DNA of 64,000 bases from Neurospora tetraspora (Eukaryota > Ascomycota > Sordariomycetes > Sordariales > Sordariaceae): assembly GCF_033439725.1 (NCBI RefSeq), contig NW_026944392.1, forward strand, positions 558,001 through 622,000. The letters are read 5' to 3'. Below, piece after piece: positions 37,871-46,261 of this stretch (position 1 is its first letter; each line of letters opens with the position of its first letter). The position numbers and the translations under genes were made by a program. Below the pieces are notes generated by a model, which was given only the letters and a program-made list of their open reading frames with translations, was not told where the DNA came from and ran no database searches.

Positions 37871-38554
37871 TCACATCTGGGCTCTCTCCCGGCGGAGGGC
37901 ATTCTTCTCCGCGCAGTCGTCGCACAGGGTTCCATCGTCGGTCTCCTTCCAGGCGTAATTGCCTGAGCAGGTACCGTGGCCTTGAAGGGTTCTAAACAGG
38001 ATTTCGACCTGCTTGGCCACCGAAGGACGGTTTCGGAGGTGGCTCATACACTTCCGAGCACCCACCTTCCACTTGCGGGCTGTACACTGTTCGCCTGTGA
38101 CCTCGTCAAGATGGCGGCATTGGCCATTTTCAGCGTGGAAGAGCCTGGCGACGACGGCGATGATGGCCTCCACGACTTCTACATCAACTGCCTGGACCTC
38201 AACCGGGAGATTCGAAGTGGCCAATGCGATGATGGCGGCCCTCACATCCTCGGTCGGAGGAGGGATATCCGGGTGAATGTGGACATCTGCTTGCGGCTCA
38301 ACGACGGCGGCCTGGTTGTGCGCGACGCCGGGCTGAGGGCCGATAACGCTGCCGTCATTTGGCATGCTGCCATTGGCTTGCAAATCAGCTTGATTGCCAC
38401 TGGCGGACTGTTGAAATGGTGTTAGAGGGCATGGAGCAATATTGAGACCATCGATATTGAGGATTTGACTTACTTGAGAGGCGACGGCCTGATTGCCCAG
38501 AGACGATGGGGGACTGTTCCCCTCGACGGCTTGGGATGCGTGGTAATCCGCCAT
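37871..38554 (-). CDS. Cysteine-rich family protein, Trp at the UAG position (copy 8)
   Basis: Function unknown. The uninterrupted frame is 227 residues (ATG 38554, TGA 37871-37873). A 66-nt stretch (38473-38408) has a GTAAGT donor, CTAAC branch sequence and CAACAG acceptor and is a multiple of three without stops; spliced, the protein is 205 residues. After a Gln/Asn-rich start comes V-E-A-I-I-A-V-V-A-R-L-F-H-A, then E-Q-C-T-A-R-K-W-K-V-G-A-R-K-C-M-S-H-L-R-N-R-P, G-H-G-T-C-S-G-N-Y-A-W, L-C-D-D-C-A-E and an Arg-rich end. The TGG (38069-38071) stands exactly where the sister gene at 42.5 kb has TAG. This is the full-length reference for the UAG copies and shows that the region after the TAG is ordinary coding sequence. 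Confidence 0.8.
   Translation of the reverse strand: MADYHASQAVEGNSPPSSLGNQAVASQVSQILNIDGLNIAPCPLTPFQQSASGNQADLQANGSMPNDGSVIGPQPGVAHNQAAVVEPQADVHIHPDIPPPTEDVRAAIIALATSNLPVEVQAVDVEVVEAIIAVVARLFHAENGQCRHLDEVTGEQCTARKWKVGARKCMSHLRNRPSVAKQVEILFRTLQGHGTCSGNYAWKETDDGTLCDDCAEKNALRRERAQM
38408..38473 (-). other. In-frame 66-nt intron of copy 8
   Basis: GTAAGT...CTCTAACACC...CAACAG, length 66 and free of stops. Retention would insert 22 residues without a frameshift, so both forms could be made. Confidence 0.7.
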
Positions 38555-39308
38555 TTTAATGAGTCCTTCAGTTATTCTCGAGCGGAGAAGATGGATGTTT
38601 GGTGGTCGTATTCACGAAACCAAGGACACAGCCTCTTATGTAGAGGGATCGCGCTGGCTGATAGCAACCGTCATCAGATCCAATGGATTTTCGAGGCCAA
38701 TGTGTACCACAGTGAAAGGGACTTAACTCCTGCTGGAAATATCCAGTCCGTTTCGACAGCCCGGCTGGGGGAAGGGGCTGGGATCCACTCGATTCCTATT
38801 CAGAATATCAAGCTTGATACTCGCAATAGGATTTGAGCCGCGTGTGGCTGTTGGAATTAAACGAACGTCCGAGCTAGTAGGGAAGTAGGTGTATATACAC
38901 CACGTGTTGGACGCAAGCCTTGCGCCCCGTGGATTCTGAGATGAAGTCGAAGGGCCCTAACCTTCAACTTGGACCAATAAGGAAGCGGTTAAACTCGCTA
39001 ACGCTCAACAGGCTCAAAGTAGGTAAGAAGACATCCAGATCCCCAATCCTTTCACTCATATCGCAAAGATGAGACGAACGCCAACATGGGAATGACTCAA
39101 CACCAGCCACCACCTCCTTCACTGTTGAATTTTTTTCACCAGCCTTTGCGCTCCACTCAGCTCCTGCCTCCTTATCCGTCAAACTCGGACGTGTTTAAAG
39201 CCATTCCCTACCTCCCTTGTGTAGCGGATCGCCAAAAACACATATCACCTGCGCTGGTGCGGCGATTCGTGACAAGTGCAAAAGGCAGATCGCAAAACTC
39301 AAACTATC
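38555..39308. other. Divergent intergenic region
   Basis: Lies between the minus-strand copy 8 and the plus-strand locus starting at 39309, so it should hold both promoters. I see no clear TATA box and no gene. Confidence 0.45.
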
Positions 39309-39705
39309 ATGGATCACAACGACCCTTTGGGTCTGGGGTTCCCAGATGAAGACAACTGGGTCTATTCGGGGCCTGCTGCTGCGAACAGCTATGCCACTGA
39401 GTCAGTCGAGGTATGCACATTGTACTCTATTCAGTCCAGAAGTTGATTCCTTTGCTTACGTACCTCTCAAATCTTCCCAAGGTGAAGAAGCGAACATGTC
39501 TTACTTCTTCGATGAAGCTATCGGCATTCAAGATCCGAGCGACATCAAGCGCCACATCAAGCGACACATCAAGCGACACATCGAGCGACACATCAAGCGA
39601 CAACGCCGCTTGAGATCCTACTACCGTTGCGGCACCCCAGGTTGCACCGCTTAGAAGGCGGATGTACATGGCGCCAGACGCGATAGCAACGAGGTTTTCT
39701 CTTGA
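39309..39705 (+). pseudogene. Family 5' exon and first knuckle with UAG (copy 9)
   Basis: ATG 39309 opens 34 acidic, aromatic residues (M-D-H-N-D-P-L-G-L-G-F) ending at a GTATGC donor at 39411. An acceptor at AAG (39481) gives a Ser/Asp-repeat frame that stops at 39612. In the frame one base earlier, acidic sequence (N-M-S-Y-F-F-D-E-A) leads through a basic R-H-I-K repeat to R-C-G-T-P-G-C-T-A, TAG at 39652-39654 and K-A-D-V-H-G-A-R-R, closing at 39705. The P-G-C-T-A-stop-K-A segment is clearly the family's first knuckle. No second knuckle follows in this frame. The TAG sits in a 7-nt loop between CCGC (39647-39650) and GCGG (39658-39661). It could be an upstream part of the next gene. Confidence 0.45.
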
Positions 39706-39734
39706 TAATCCGTGTATAAGACTACTCGACTAAC

Positions 39735-40478
39735 ATGAGTGGTCAGATCCTCGCAGACAACGGCAAGGCCAAACGACAGTCAACCACGATCACCCAAATT
39801 CCCTCTACCACTCATCTTCCCCCTTCTGCCGATTCCCCCTACATCATTCATGCGCCGGTCGCCGACGGATATCGCGACCCTCAGAGCCATATTGCCCCTG
39901 GTCCGAAGCTGAAACCTTTCGTACCGAAGCCAGCCCTGGCTTCGAATGCCCATCCAAACGTCCAGGGCGCTGCTGGCGCTACATCCAGTCATGAACCCAT
40001 TCCCAACAGAGAATTCGCCGACGATGAAAACATCGGCCACGAGCAACTCTCGAACACCCACATCAATAGCGGACGGCCTGTTGAGCAAACTGCTGGCATC
40101 AACACGAACAACGTGCAGCCCATCAACCCAATCTTAGCACCGGCTTCACCCCCCGTCGATGCTGCCGACCCCTGGCCCATCTGTAGAGGCTACCGCAAGC
40201 ATGGGATTCATCATCCATGCAAGAACACGCCTGCACGCCGGACCTGGAAGAAAAGCGCCACTCAGTGCATAAACTGTTTGGCCAACGCTCCCAATGCTGA
40301 ACTTCGAGCTAGCATGGAGAGTCGCGTAGCCGCCGGTATCGACCCTTGTTCAAAGTGTTATCGGAACGATGCTCGCCCGGGTGGCGGCCTTTGCCAGGAA
40401 TGCGTGGATATGGGCAAGGACAACCTGGAACTGAGGAACGAGGGAAGGGGCAAGAGAAAGCATGCTGATCTGAATTAG
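39735..40478 (+). CDS. Cysteine-rich family protein, Trp form (copy 10)
   Basis: An intact 247-residue frame. The N-terminal 150 residues are Pro/Asn/His-rich. Then comes C-R-G-Y-R...P-C-K-N-T-P-A-R-R-T-W-K-K-S-A-T-Q-C-I-N-C-L-A-N-A-P, an alpha-helical linker, G-I-D-P-C-S-K-C-Y-R-N-D, G-G-L-C-Q-E-C and a basic tail ending K-R-K-H. Trp is TGG at 40245-40247. The organisation matches the minus-strand genes at 43.4-51.4 kb, although this one is on the plus strand. The ATG lies within CTAACATGAGTGGTCAG, which also looks like a branch site followed by an acceptor at 39746. The first four codons may thus be intron end, and the gene may start at 39309. Function unknown; zinc binding is an inference from the Cys pairs. 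Confidence 0.75.
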   Translation: MSGQILADNGKAKRQSTTITQIPSTTHLPPSADSPYIIHAPVADGYRDPQSHIAPGPKLKPFVPKPALASNAHPNVQGAAGATSSHEPIPNREFADDENIGHEQLSNTHINSGRPVEQTAGINTNNVQPINPILAPASPPVDAADPWPICRGYRKHGIHHPCKNTPARRTWKKSATQCINCLANAPNAELRASMESRVAAGIDPCSKCYRNDARPGGGLCQECVDMGKDNLELRNEGRGKRKHADLN

Positions 40479-40889
40479 TAGATGAGCTGCAGGCCTTCAT
40501 GTGTCGCAGCTGGGGAAGGCTCGGACGGGTGGTGTGTGAGAATGGCAATTATTGTCATTTGTGCTAACCTCTCGAATGAGGTCACGACGTCGAGGAGCCC
40601 GGCTCATGTACATACCTCCAAGCACGATTATCGGACGCGTCGACAGACTCCTGCAATAGATAAATCTTCGTGGCGAGCCAAAAGAGAGAGAGCGAGGCAT
40701 GATGCCAGGCAGTCAAGGAGTCGTTTTAGTGTTGATCCCATATAGTACATGTACCTCTCGGGATCATGACCTGTAGCACAGGACGGGAGGTCTATGATTC
40801 TGTCAGAACAGACTTTGTGAGACTAAAGGTAGTTCTAGTTTAGAAACGGGACCGCGCCGTGATACATGAAATTGGGAAAAGCTGGCAGA

Positions 40890-41540
40890 TTGTATTGTAA
40901 TTCAACTTCCGCCCATCAAAGAAAGTGCCAACCGCTACGAGGGAGGCGCTATACGGCCTTGTATGCCCCTGCAGCAACGATTCCCACAGGGTCATGAAAC
41001 GGACCCACTCCAGCCAAGCCGCCAGCGCAAGGACACTCATCAATTTGGCAGTCTCATTATGCTCCGAAATGAAAGACGACAAGAAAGGCTGTAAGCAAAG
41101 TAGGTGTTCCCATTCTCAAACCATATCTCATTTCATTCCCACTTTTGCTTCCGCTTTTGCGATGAAGTGACCTCAGTGGGTAAGTTTGCTGCATGGGTTC
41201 GTGCAAGGAGACGCCATGCGCTAACAGAGAAACGCCTACCACCACCCCGTAAGGTCGCTAACTCCCCGTTGCCATGTTAGCGAACAACCAATTCATGCAC
41301 TGTTTAGGGGTAAGTGGAGATAATTGGACGACGAGCCTTGAATATCAATTTCCAGCTGTCTTTCAGGCCATCATCGTAACCAGACACTTCTTCATTAAAA
41401 CAGGTACAGCAATCCTATCACTACACCACCACCATAGTTTGGGGGAAAATGACCGGAGAAGCGGCGAGTAAAGTGAACACATCCCAAAATGAAAGGAACA
41501 ACAAAGAAAACGCTGCTGAATGGACAAGGAGCTTGACGGG
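40890..41540. repeat. Segmental duplication, copy B
   Basis: Counterpart of 36,690-37,330 and on the 3' side of the gene at 42,277-42,948. Base changes and small indels are scattered throughout, so the duplication is not recent. Confidence 0.7.
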
Positions 41541-42276
41541 GTGGTATCAGTCTAAGAGGATGCCTCGTGGCAACCAAGAACAGAACAAAGCAATAGTTTG
41601 GAGCCGGGCATCGTCACAATCTACGGCAGCACCCGCGATTGGCTTGGATTCCCATTACTGAAACTTCTGCCGCTTAATTCACCTGTTGATACATGTACAA
41701 TCAATCAATCCATATGACTATCCGTTGGATCATTTTGAGTATAGGCGTTATCCTCATATAGAACGAAGATGTAGGACCATCCGGATGATCGCAAAGCTTG
41801 TTGATTTGAGTCATCAACGTGTGTCAAATGGAAGAGTCATGATCGCGGTAGATGAGTCAAATCTTGAACTTCCATGGCAGCATGGCAAACCTGAGAGGTA
41901 TTCTAGTCAGTCACTAGAGGTATATAGTTCTAAAACGTCTACAGTCAAATCACCGCTGTGTACAGGGCATCCTTGGTACGACTCATTGATAGTATACGGA
42001 ACTGCTAAGAGACTTCTTCGTCGTGACTTCGCGTACCCCTTACAACAACCCAGTCTGTCGTGACAAAATCTGTCATGATCCCTCCTCCGGTATCGGGTCA
42101 TGTCTCGTTCCTCCACTGCCCCGCCTTGGTCTTGGAGTCGATGTGCAGCTTCTTAGACAACCTGGAATCGATTGACAGCTGCCGCTGGGATAGTTGCTGT
42201 CGGTAGAATAACCGTTGAAAGTGATAGGATAGTTGCTACTGCTTGTTCCTCCACTAGTAACTACCGTGTCGTCGAC
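41541..42276. other. 3' flank of copy 11, no supported gene
   Basis: A plus-strand frame at 41686-42063 lacks any motif. Nothing else was noted. Confidence 0.45.
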
Positions 42277-42948
42277 CTAGTGCTCAAGGGCAGCGAGCAA
42301 GCGCTGGAGTCCGCCGACGATATCTTGAGACCAACCAATCACCTGGCGGATCTTGCGGCGCTCAGTGCGCAAGACACTCTTGTATCAACACTCGAAGCAG
42401 AGCATGCCTCTCTCTGCATCTTGCAAGATATAGCAACCAGAGCAGGTTCCGTGTCCTCGAACCTGTCTGATGAGGATGTCAACACGGAGGTTGATACCGG
42501 GTTGATTGTGCAAGTGAGCGAAGCACAGCTTTGCTCCCACCTTCTAGGCGTGAGCAGTGCAGCGCTGGCCCGTCGATTCGTCAATCCGGATGCACTGGGT
42601 GTGATTGTGGTGGAGGAATGTGACAGTCGCCGCCACGATAGCTTCGACGATCTCAACGTTAATGCAAACCGCTTCCGCGGGAAGGTCGGTGGCAGATAAG
42701 ACCTCCAATGCGGCGACGAGCTCGTTCTGAGACATGAAATCTACCGCGACAATATCCTGGGGAAGGCTGGGATGGATTCCAACGGCGCCGTGTTCTTCCT
42801 CAATGTCCTCGTCAGGGACGTCAGACTGTTGCTCGCCGACGTCGGAGATATTCTGCAAGACGTTGTCGCTGCATTGCTCGACGCAATGAGATCCTTCATG
42901 CAAATCTCTTGCCTCTGCAGCTCCCTTCCACTCGTCGCCCGCATGCAT
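42277..42948 (-). CDS. Cysteine-rich family protein with in-frame UAG (copy 11)
   Basis: Sister of copy 8 by sequence and shared 3' flank. From ATG 42948 the frame is acidic (D-E-D-I-E-E-E-H), then V-N-V-E-I-V-E-A-I-V-A-A-T-V-type helix, C-I-R-I-D-E-S-T-G-Q-R-C-T-A-H-A and TAG at 42544-42546 (codon 135). It continues K-V-G-A-K-L-C-F-A-H-L-H-N-Q-P, G-H-G-T-C-S-G-C-Y and L-C-F-E-C, followed at once by TGA (42385-42387). The frame stays open a further 35 codons to 42277. The TGA may be the natural end of the long form, giving 187 residues. The same frame is open upstream of a TGA at 42952-42954 back to 43302 (Lys/Arg-rich), so a longer gene is conceivable. Function unknown. Confidence 0.7.
42532..42556 (-). 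promoter_or_regulatory. Hairpin holding the UAG of copy 11
   Basis: The arms 42532-42541 and 42547-42556 pair over nine base pairs (one G-U) with a single A-G mismatch. The pentaloop on the minus strand is TAGAA. It is the longest stem seen at any of the nine stops and has the same loop as copy 5. Confidence 0.6.
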
Positions 42949-43389
42949 GTGTCAATGCTCGAGTTGTCTCCTTGACATTGTCGCCCTTTCTTCGCATCCC
43001 TTGTCCTCTTTACCGGCGTCGCGGTGTCGCTCCTCAATGGCGCAATATTTTGAAGCAGCTTTTAATCTGCGTTTGTGGAAGAGGATATCAATTCCCACTG
43101 TGATTGCTGAATTTGTCGGCTGCCTGAAATGGCACCCCTTCCTTCTCCCGAGCCTTCTGACGATTGTCGCATTGCGGTGAACGGCTTTCTCTTTCTGCAA
43201 CCTCTGTGTGGCATCATGCATCCTCAATCTGCGAAGGCGCTCTTCGTTTTCCTTCAACGTCCTGAGGGATTTAAAGCCGGTCCACGTCGCGCGCAATGAC
43301 AACGTTCGGTTCTGTTCAGATGAATTTCCCCGTCCAAATGTTGTCGCGGTGCGAGGCCGGCTCCCGCAGATGTTCAGGTTGGGGCCAGA

Positions 43390-44449
43390 TTACTCGCTCT
43401 TCGAGCCTTTTGCGACAGCGGCAATCTTTGACTTGAGCACCTGTTTGGATGCCTTCTTTGCTTTCTTCACCCCGCCACTCTGGACATACTTGGGAATCCA
43501 GACCTCGCCGCTCAACCTCCTCTCCTTGCGACGAGAGTTCTTGTTCACCTGACGCACCGTGCAGGCTTTACAATGCTTTCCGGCACCATTGTCTGCTTCG
43601 TGATGGCAGTTGGTGCAAGATTGTCTTCCCTCCAAAGCACGGCGGATTATGACCTGGCGTTTGGCTTGGCTGGGCGAATTGCCGAGGCAGTCGAAGCACA
43701 GGGCGGCGCCGCGCTGCCAGATTGACTGCTTCTTGCATTCGTCGCAACGGATGCCGTAGTCAATCGGAGCCAGGAGTGGCTCCTTGGCGCCTTGGCTTCC
43801 GGACTCAACGGCGGGACGGACGATGTGAGGGTCGGGATACATGGTATGGGCGACAGTTGCAGGGTCGGGAGCAATATAGCCGTGATAACTGGCTGGTTCG
43901 GCAACTTGGGTGGGGCTGTTGGGGATAACGTGTTTAGTAGGTACCTGTTCAGCCTCCTGCTTGTTAGTCGGAGTGACCTAAAGCGCTTGCAAATTGGTTG
44001 CGACATCGACAGTTTGGGCCAGTTTTACTTACGCTGATGGTAGCGGTGGTGAGGGTTGCGCTATACACCTCCGGTCCTTCAGTTTGAACGCCCGCAGAAC
44101 GATAAATAGATTTGTCGGTGCACTTAACGTCGGTCGCGTCAGTCGGCTTGTGGGTTGCGTTGGTCGGCTTGTGGGTTGCGTTGGTCGGCTTGTGGGCTGC
44201 GTTGGTCGGCTTGTAGGTAGCGTTGTTCGGCTTGTAGGTTGCGTCAGTGGGCGTGAAAGTTGCGTCGGTCGGCTTCTCTGCCGCGGTGGCCAGAGACTCT
44301 TCGAAGATGTAGGTATCCTCTATCGCGAGGTCGCCGTGATCCTGTTCCGCGTCCTTGGCATAATCCTCTTGGCCGAAGGGGCAAGCGGGAGGCATGTCAA
44401 ACCCGCCGTACTCGCCCAGCAAGGCATCCAACCAGTCGCGCTCCGTCAT
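43390..44449 (-). CDS. Cysteine-rich family protein, Trp form, two exons (copy 12)
   Basis: ATG 44449; exon 1 44449-44033 (139 residues). The 76-nt intron (44032-43957) has GTAAGT, GACTAAC and AAGCAG and is in phase 0. Exon 2 43956-43390 adds 188 residues, 327 in total. Residues 1-50 are acidic and aromatic. Residues about 55-105 repeat THKPTNA-type units (Lys/Pro/Thr). Exon 2 has D-Y-G-I-R-C-D-E-C-K-K-Q-S-I-W-Q-R-G-A-A-L-C-F-D-C-L-G-N-S-P, S-C-T-N-C-H-H-E-A-D-N-G-A-G-K-H-C-K-A-C and a strongly basic Lys/Arg tail that could serve nuclear targeting or nucleic-acid binding. Trp is TGG at 43717-43719. Frame and splice sites are all intact, so this is probably a functional gene. The biochemical role is unknown. 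Confidence 0.82.
44150..44245. repeat. 24-bp coding minisatellite in copy 12
   Basis: About four near-identical 24-bp units (plus strand GTCGGCTTGTGGGTTGCGTTG core), with more diverged units at either side. They encode Thr/His/Lys/Pro/Asn repeats in exon 1. Unlike the array at 30.5 kb, none of the units carries a stop. Confidence 0.75.
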
Positions 44450-45097
44450 GATGGATGGAACGGACTGCGATGTGTCTGCTTTGGCTTGTGTTGCTCTTCG
44501 CGAGGTTTTCCTTTGCCTGCGATCGGTCGCGGTGTTGCGGTTGTTGCAAGACAACTCACCGTTGACTGTGAGGTGGGTGCGACTTGCAAAAGGTGCAAGG
44601 GAGCGGAAGGGTGAGGAATTCGGGTAACGGAAAGAAAAGTTAAGTAGTCTGGCAATAAGGGCAAATGACGAAACGCAAAATGGCCGCGACCAATCAGACT
44701 GGTCGGCGTGCCTTCCATTTCGACTTCGAAACTCGCAAGCTATTGTAATAAACGTATTGGTTATTTCGAGCCGCTCCTGCCGTAGCAGAGGACAACCTGA
44801 ACCGAGTGGGGACTTGACCCGTTGGTTACTTCCATCTCATGTTCGAGTCGTGAAGGTTCTGTTGCGCAGCACGGCTGGAATTCAAGCATTCACTCTGCTC
44901 GTCTTCGAATGAACCTTGAATCTGATTATGGGGGCCAGAAAGGAACTAGCAATGGAGAGTAGAAGGTGTATATACTCGACATGATGTCATTGTGGTTGTT
45001 GGGAATTCAGGGGATGTCTTGTCTTCTTCTTTTCTCCATCTTCGCTGATGCTAAGCTTATCGGATGAAAGAACGAACCTCGACGCCAAGAGCAGATC
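44450..45097. other. Divergent promoter region
   Basis: Lies between copy 12 (minus) and the plus-strand frame at 45098. A GTGTATATACTC near 44,967 is a possible TATA element for the latter. No gene is seen. Confidence 0.4.
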
Positions 45098-45655
45098 ATG
45101 GTACACATCTGCGACTCCCCTTCCAATGTTTCCAATTTCATTGCAACGAACCTGAATGACGGAAGGCCTGGAATCCTAGACTACGACCCATACTTACCAG
45201 ACAGCCAGGACGATCACTCTGACATTGAAAATCCCTGTGCGAGTCAAACAACAGGACGAGGAGTACTAGGAAGGAGGAAGAGAAGACGAGGAAGAGAAAT
45301 ATGTGAAACTATCACAGCAAAAGAAAAAGGGATCTTCAATTACCTTAGAGGTAGGTGTCAAGATCGGACCTGGAGAAATGAGTTGCTGCTAGTCCCGGAG
45401 AGATATGCTATGAAACGGGCAACCGAACGGGATATCTCTGAGGGTTTCGTCCTCGCCGAAACCTGTTTTCCCCGGTCCACCATTAGTCCCACCCAGCAAG
45501 AGTTGGCGGCGACTAATATAGAGTTGGTGGAGCCCAACACAGAGCTGGCGGCGACCAAGAGGGAGCTGGCGGCCACTCAGGCGGAGGCAATGGTCTTGAA
45601 CCAGCGCATCAATGCGCTCCAGGCTGTTGCTCTGTTCCGCACAGAGAACGCCTGA
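45098..45655 (+). CDS. Hypothetical protein with C-terminal coiled coil
   Basis: 185-codon frame from ATG 45098 to TGA 45653-45655. The middle is basic (G-R-R-K-R-R-R-G-R). The last 55 residues form heptad-like repeats (Q-E-L-A-A-T-N-I-E-L, T-E-L-A-A-T-K-R-E-L-A-A-T) typical of a coiled coil. There are no family Cys knuckles. The sequence AGAGGTAGGTGTCAAG near 45,348 might be a donor, so the central part could be spliced. I cannot name it; the coiled coil is the main reason to think it is coding. Confidence 0.45.
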   Translation: MVHICDSPSNVSNFIATNLNDGRPGILDYDPYLPDSQDDHSDIENPCASQTTGRGVLGRRKRRRGREICETITAKEKGIFNYLRGRCQDRTWRNELLLVPERYAMKRATERDISEGFVLAETCFPRSTISPTQQELAATNIELVEPNTELAATKRELAATQAEAMVLNQRINALQAVALFRTENA

Positions 45656-45775
45656 GTAGTTGGGTTAGCGGGTTGCAGTGTTGTTTTCACCTTACTTTTC
45701 TCGGCTGTCTAGCGTCACGTTTGCAAGAGATACCCAGTCATGATTTCTTTCCATTGTGCCTCTCATAAGAGGTAG

Positions 45776-46261
45776 TCAAGCGTTGCCTTCGTGAACAACC
45801 GTTATCGACTTGAACAACATTGCCGCCCTGCAGGAAATAACTAAGGTACCGTTCAAGACATATGATCCGTTGACGACACCTGCAGGGTTAGCATTTCCAT
45901 GCTCCTCTCCATGGAAGAGTCCTCCTCGAGTGGAAACAGCTTGAGGTCCAGGTGGGGTTTTCACGATACCACCCAGGGGGACAACACCGCCGTTCTTAAA
46001 GACGATACTACCGTTAACGAGCCTTCCCCACCATTCGTTCTGAGCTCCAGCGCCTCCGTGGCCCTGGTAGTTCTGTGCTCCTGCTCCAATGCCCAATTGA
46101 GCGACGGGGCCGTAGCAAGTGGCCTGATTGACGTAGGTGGAGGTACCGGTCGGCGAGCCTATTTGCGGGACGGAGCCGTAGGGTATGGATTGTTCGTAGG
46201 TTGGGGTACTCGCGATCTTCACACCAGATGCAGCGGCAGTTCCACCTCGTTGATGAGCCAC
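45776..46261 (-). CDS. Hypothetical Gly/Asn-rich protein
   Basis: 161-codon frame from ATG 46261 to 45776. Its first half is Gly/Tyr/Gln-rich (Q-N-Y-Q-G-H-G-G-A-G-A-Q-N), like several family N-termini. The second half has two copies of a V-N-G-S-x-V pattern (R-L-V-N-G-S-I-V-F-K and V-V-N-G-S-Y-V-L-N-G). It overlaps the last codons of the upstream family gene in another frame. It may be the detached or alternative C-terminus of that gene, or a separate gene. There is no Cys knuckle and no known domain. Confidence 0.35.
   Translation of the reverse strand: MAHQRGGTAAASGVKIASTPTYEQSIPYGSVPQIGSPTGTSTYVNQATCYGPVAQLGIGAGAQNYQGHGGAGAQNEWWGRLVNGSIVFKNGGVVPLGGIVKTPPGPQAVSTRGGLFHGEEHGNANPAGVVNGSYVLNGTLVISCRAAMLFKSITVVHEGNA

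Noticed and set aside
20426-42546. The TAG as the 3' end (acceptor) of an intron, since each is preceded by C or T
   Set aside because: No GTRAGT donor or CTRAY branch stands at a common position upstream; the segment that would be removed holds conserved cysteines kept as coding in the Trp paralogs; and proven-looking introns in this family have canonical signals. Kept only as a test against cDNA.
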